Source: Akkermansiaceae bacterium (lineage in GTDB: Bacteria > Verrucomicrobiota > Verrucomicrobiia > Verrucomicrobiales > Akkermansiaceae). From it: DNA of 25,167 nt. Positions 24,076 through 25,167 of the stretch are shown piece by piece. Location: NCBI GenBank assembly GCA_023300205.1, contig JALZVD010000348.1, positions 1-25,167 of the forward strand. Reading direction: 5' to 3'. Position numbers and translations under genes: made by a program. How positions within the stretch are numbered: position 1 is the first letter of the stretch; each line of letters begins with the position of its first letter. Below the pieces are notes generated by a model. That model was not told the DNA's origin. It saw nothing but the letters and a program-made list of their open reading frames with translations, and did not search any database.

Positions 24076-24756
24076 CTACTTATTGAGTTCTTTAATTCGG
24101 ATATTACGGAAGCTATAAGTCTTCCCTTTTTCTCCATGATGCTGAATGCCAATATGCCCTACTGCATCTTTATTATCCTTTAGATTAGTAGTAACTTTAC
24201 CGTTCACCCACACCTGCAAATGTTCACCATTGGCTACAATCCTATATTTTATCCATTCACCCAAAGGAGCGCGAACACTTTCCGTAATCTTTTTTTGCTC
24301 ATCAGTTAAAAGACCCCACTTACCGCGACCTTCATCATAGATTCTACCTGAATAAGCACGTTTACTAGGGTCACACTCTGCCTGATATCCCCAGACCTTA
24401 TGCTTCGGCTTATCCTTATCTACATGACAACGAAACATTACACCACTATTCGCAGGCCCTACCTTTGGTAGCATAATCTCTAGCTCTAATTCAAAATCAG
24501 CAAACTGCTTGTCAGTAGTCAGGAAAAACTTCTTATTTCCCTTAAGATGAATCACTCCACCCTCAACTTTAACCTCACCATGCTTATAAACATTGTTCCA
24601 GCCTGTCAGATCCTTGCCATTAAATAAATCTACCCACCCCTCTTCAACGACTTCTTCACTAGCCGCCTTCACATCATCTCCAGTCTTTTCACAAGATGTT
24701 ATACTTGCTGAAAATCCGAGCGTTAAACCTAACAGTAATAATTTGTAGTGAGTCAT
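24076..24756 (-). CDS. DUF1080 (3-keto-disaccharide hydrolase-like) lipoprotein
   Basis: The 226-residue protein has a lipobox (SITSC, Cys22). The remainder is the DUF1080 fold: WVDLFNGKDLTGWNNVY (about 42-58), FELELEIMLPKVGPANSGVMFRC, WGYQAECDP, GEWIKYRIVANGEHLQVWVNGKVTT, and the closing IGIQHHGEKGKTYSFRNIRIKEL. This concanavalin-like family is greatly expanded in Planctomycetes and Verrucomicrobia; members characterised so far cleave keto-glycosides, and lipoproteins among them face the periplasm. The exact substrate is unknown. It is divergent from the entericidin-like gene by 136 bases. Confidence 0.9.
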   Translation of the reverse strand: MTHYKLLLLGLTLGFSASITSCEKTGDDVKAASEEVVEEGWVDLFNGKDLTGWNNVYKHGEVKVEGGVIHLKGNKKFFLTTDKQFADFELELEIMLPKVGPANSGVMFRCHVDKDKPKHKVWGYQAECDPSKRAYSGRIYDEGRGKWGLLTDEQKKITESVRAPLGEWIKYRIVANGEHLQVWVNGKVTTNLKDNKDAVGHIGIQHHGEKGKTYSFRNIRIKELNK

Positions 24757-24826
24757 ATTGCAAAGTAAAGTTCCTACCCCTATCTAGCGCAAACAGAAAA
24801 ACTCGAGAGTCACCAAAAAAAGACAT

Positions 24827-24837
24827 CTGTCAGACAG
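24827..24837. promoter_or_regulatory. 11-bp palindrome in a divergent intergenic region
   Basis: CTGTC at 24827-24831 and GACAG at 24833-24837 flank a central A, between the divergent DUF1080 and entericidin-like genes. It lies about 20 bases upstream of the predicted -35, so it could be an operator for either gene. The symmetry is short and may arise by chance. Confidence 0.3.
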
Positions 24838-24856
24838 GATTAGCCGTCGATACTTC

Positions 24857-24885
24857 TTTACATGCAATCATCCAATTTTTAACAT
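24857..24885 (+). promoter_or_regulatory. Predicted sigma-70-type promoter of the entericidin-like gene
   Basis: TTTACA at 24857-24862 matches five of six -35 bases; a 17-base spacer leads to TAACAT at 24880-24885, matching four of six -10 bases. Transcription would start about at the ATG (24893), giving a leaderless or nearly leaderless message. Confidence 0.45.
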
Positions 24886-24892
24886 TTACTAT

Positions 24893-25033
24893 ATGACCAA
24901 ACGCATACTCATCATTACAGCAGTCGCAACTTCAGCTATTCTTACATCATGCAACACTATCGCAGGAATTGGTCAAGATGTTCAAAAGCTTGGCACTAGT
25001 GTTCACGACACAGCAGTGCGCTCAAGCAACTAA
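24893..25033 (+). CDS. Entericidin A/B-like small lipoprotein
   Basis: The 46-residue ORF begins MTKRILIITAVATSAILTSC, with a lipobox LTSC at Cys20. It continues NTIAGIGQDVQKLGTSVHDTA, matching the entericidin pattern CNTxxGxGxDxxxxGxxxxxxA. Entericidins are tiny outer-membrane lipoproteins; in E. coli EcnA and EcnB form an antidote/toxin pair linked to stress and stationary-phase lysis. Only one member is present here, so a toxin-antitoxin pair is not supported. It has no Shine-Dalgarno; a promoter sits directly upstream and a strong terminator follows, so it is transcribed alone. Confidence 0.85.
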   Translation: MTKRILIITAVATSAILTSCNTIAGIGQDVQKLGTSVHDTAVRSSN

Positions 25034-25056
25034 GATTCTAGTGAAATTCAGCGAAC

Positions 25057-25094
25057 AAAAGGCACGCAGATAAATATCTGCGTGCCTTTTTTTT
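25057..25094 (+). terminator. Rho-independent terminator after the entericidin-like gene
   Basis: AAAAGGCACGCAGATA at 25057-25072 pairs perfectly with TATCTGCGTGCCTTTT at 25075-25090, with only two unpaired bases at the tip, and is followed by T-run 25087-25094. It starts 23 bases after the entericidin-like stop. The flanking A-run could also allow use in the opposite direction. Confidence 0.93.
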
Positions 25095-25107
25095 GTATTC
25101 AAACATC

Positions 25108-25167
25108 ATGAAATATCAGTCCAGCACATCCTCTAGCAAACGCGCAAAGAGATCAAAGAGATCAAAG
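25108..25167 (+). CDS. Start of a basic Arg/Ser/Lys-repeat protein (runs off the right edge)
   Basis: An ATG at 25108 opens a frame with no stop to the end of the window (20 codons). It reads MKYQSSTSSS, then KRAKRSKRSK, i.e. a serine-rich start and a repeating Arg-Ser-Lys triplet. It follows a clean terminator by 14 bases, where a new gene could begin, though the promoter would then overlap the terminator. Basic low-complexity N-termini of this kind occur ahead of folded domains in RNA-binding proteins of this and related phyla. Too little is visible to say more. Confidence 0.4.
   Translation, partial: MKYQSSTSSSKRAKRSKRSK
25150..25167. repeat. 9-bp tandem repeat at the window edge
   Basis: AGATCAAAG occurs at 25150-25158 and 25159-25167, with a diverged copy (CGCGCAAAG) just before. 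It encodes the Arg-Ser-Lys units of the edge ORF and may continue beyond the window. Confidence 0.7.

Noticed and set aside
24893..25033. Entericidin toxin-antidote pair
   Set aside because: Only one entericidin-like ORF is present; a terminator follows it directly.
1..25167. CRISPR array, prophage, IS element or restriction/defence island
   Set aside because: No spaced direct repeats, transposase, integrase, terminal inverted repeats or defence-type enzyme were found on either strand.

Overview
The window looks like a piece of AT-rich chromosome from a member of the Verrucomicrobiota (PVC superphylum). That placement is an inference from gene content: a DUF1080 lipoprotein, a membrane-bound cytochrome with a planctomycete-type c-heme domain, an entericidin-like peptide, a YdjY-like/squalene-cyclase-repeat pair, and many lineage-type exported proteins without clear homologues. 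No rRNA, tRNA, CRISPR array, insertion sequence, prophage or integrase is visible, and no gap between genes exceeds about 260 bases. Genes are intact, closely packed and on both strands, so this reads as a stable chromosomal segment, not a mobile island.

Left part (1-5000): the 3' end of nuoN (NADH dehydrogenase membrane subunit) converges on a DUF3147 membrane protein. A divergent promoter region with a perfect 12-bp inverted repeat leads to an exported lysozyme-like protein and then a polytopic membrane protein. Two tandem paralogous single-pass membrane proteins follow on the minus strand; the second carries a threefold GRYSK repeat.

Middle (5049-13834): a compact plus-strand operon holds an MGDG-synthase-like glycolipid glycosyltransferase, a HAD phosphatase and a serine alpha/beta hydrolase, followed by a lipoprotein. 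Then come gluQ (tRNA-Asp queuosine glutamylation), a CAP-domain exported protein, a YiiX-like cysteine hydrolase, the membrane cytochrome and an SH3-domain exported protein. A strong bidirectional terminator separates the last of these from rpsT.

Right part (13953-25167): rpsT, a lipocalin (Blc-like), a DUF3750 lipoprotein, and a minus-strand operon tonB-like/exbB/exbD/def. Divergent from that lies a short plus-strand run made of a nickel superoxide dismutase with a Sec-type signal peptide, a YdjY-like protein and a prenyltransferase/squalene-oxidase-repeat protein. Then hisC and mnmE (abutting, minus strand), a DUF1080 lipoprotein, a 46-residue entericidin-like lipoprotein with a textbook terminator, and the first 20 codons of a basic repeat protein running off the edge.

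The most interesting points are: the apparently exported NiSOD, whose nickel-hook histidine would be exposed by ordinary signal peptidase instead of a dedicated SodX protease; the tandem paralogous membrane proteins; the near absence of Shine-Dalgarno sequences, with some -10-like elements so close to ATG that leaderless transcripts are possible; and two clean palindromes in divergent promoter regions.
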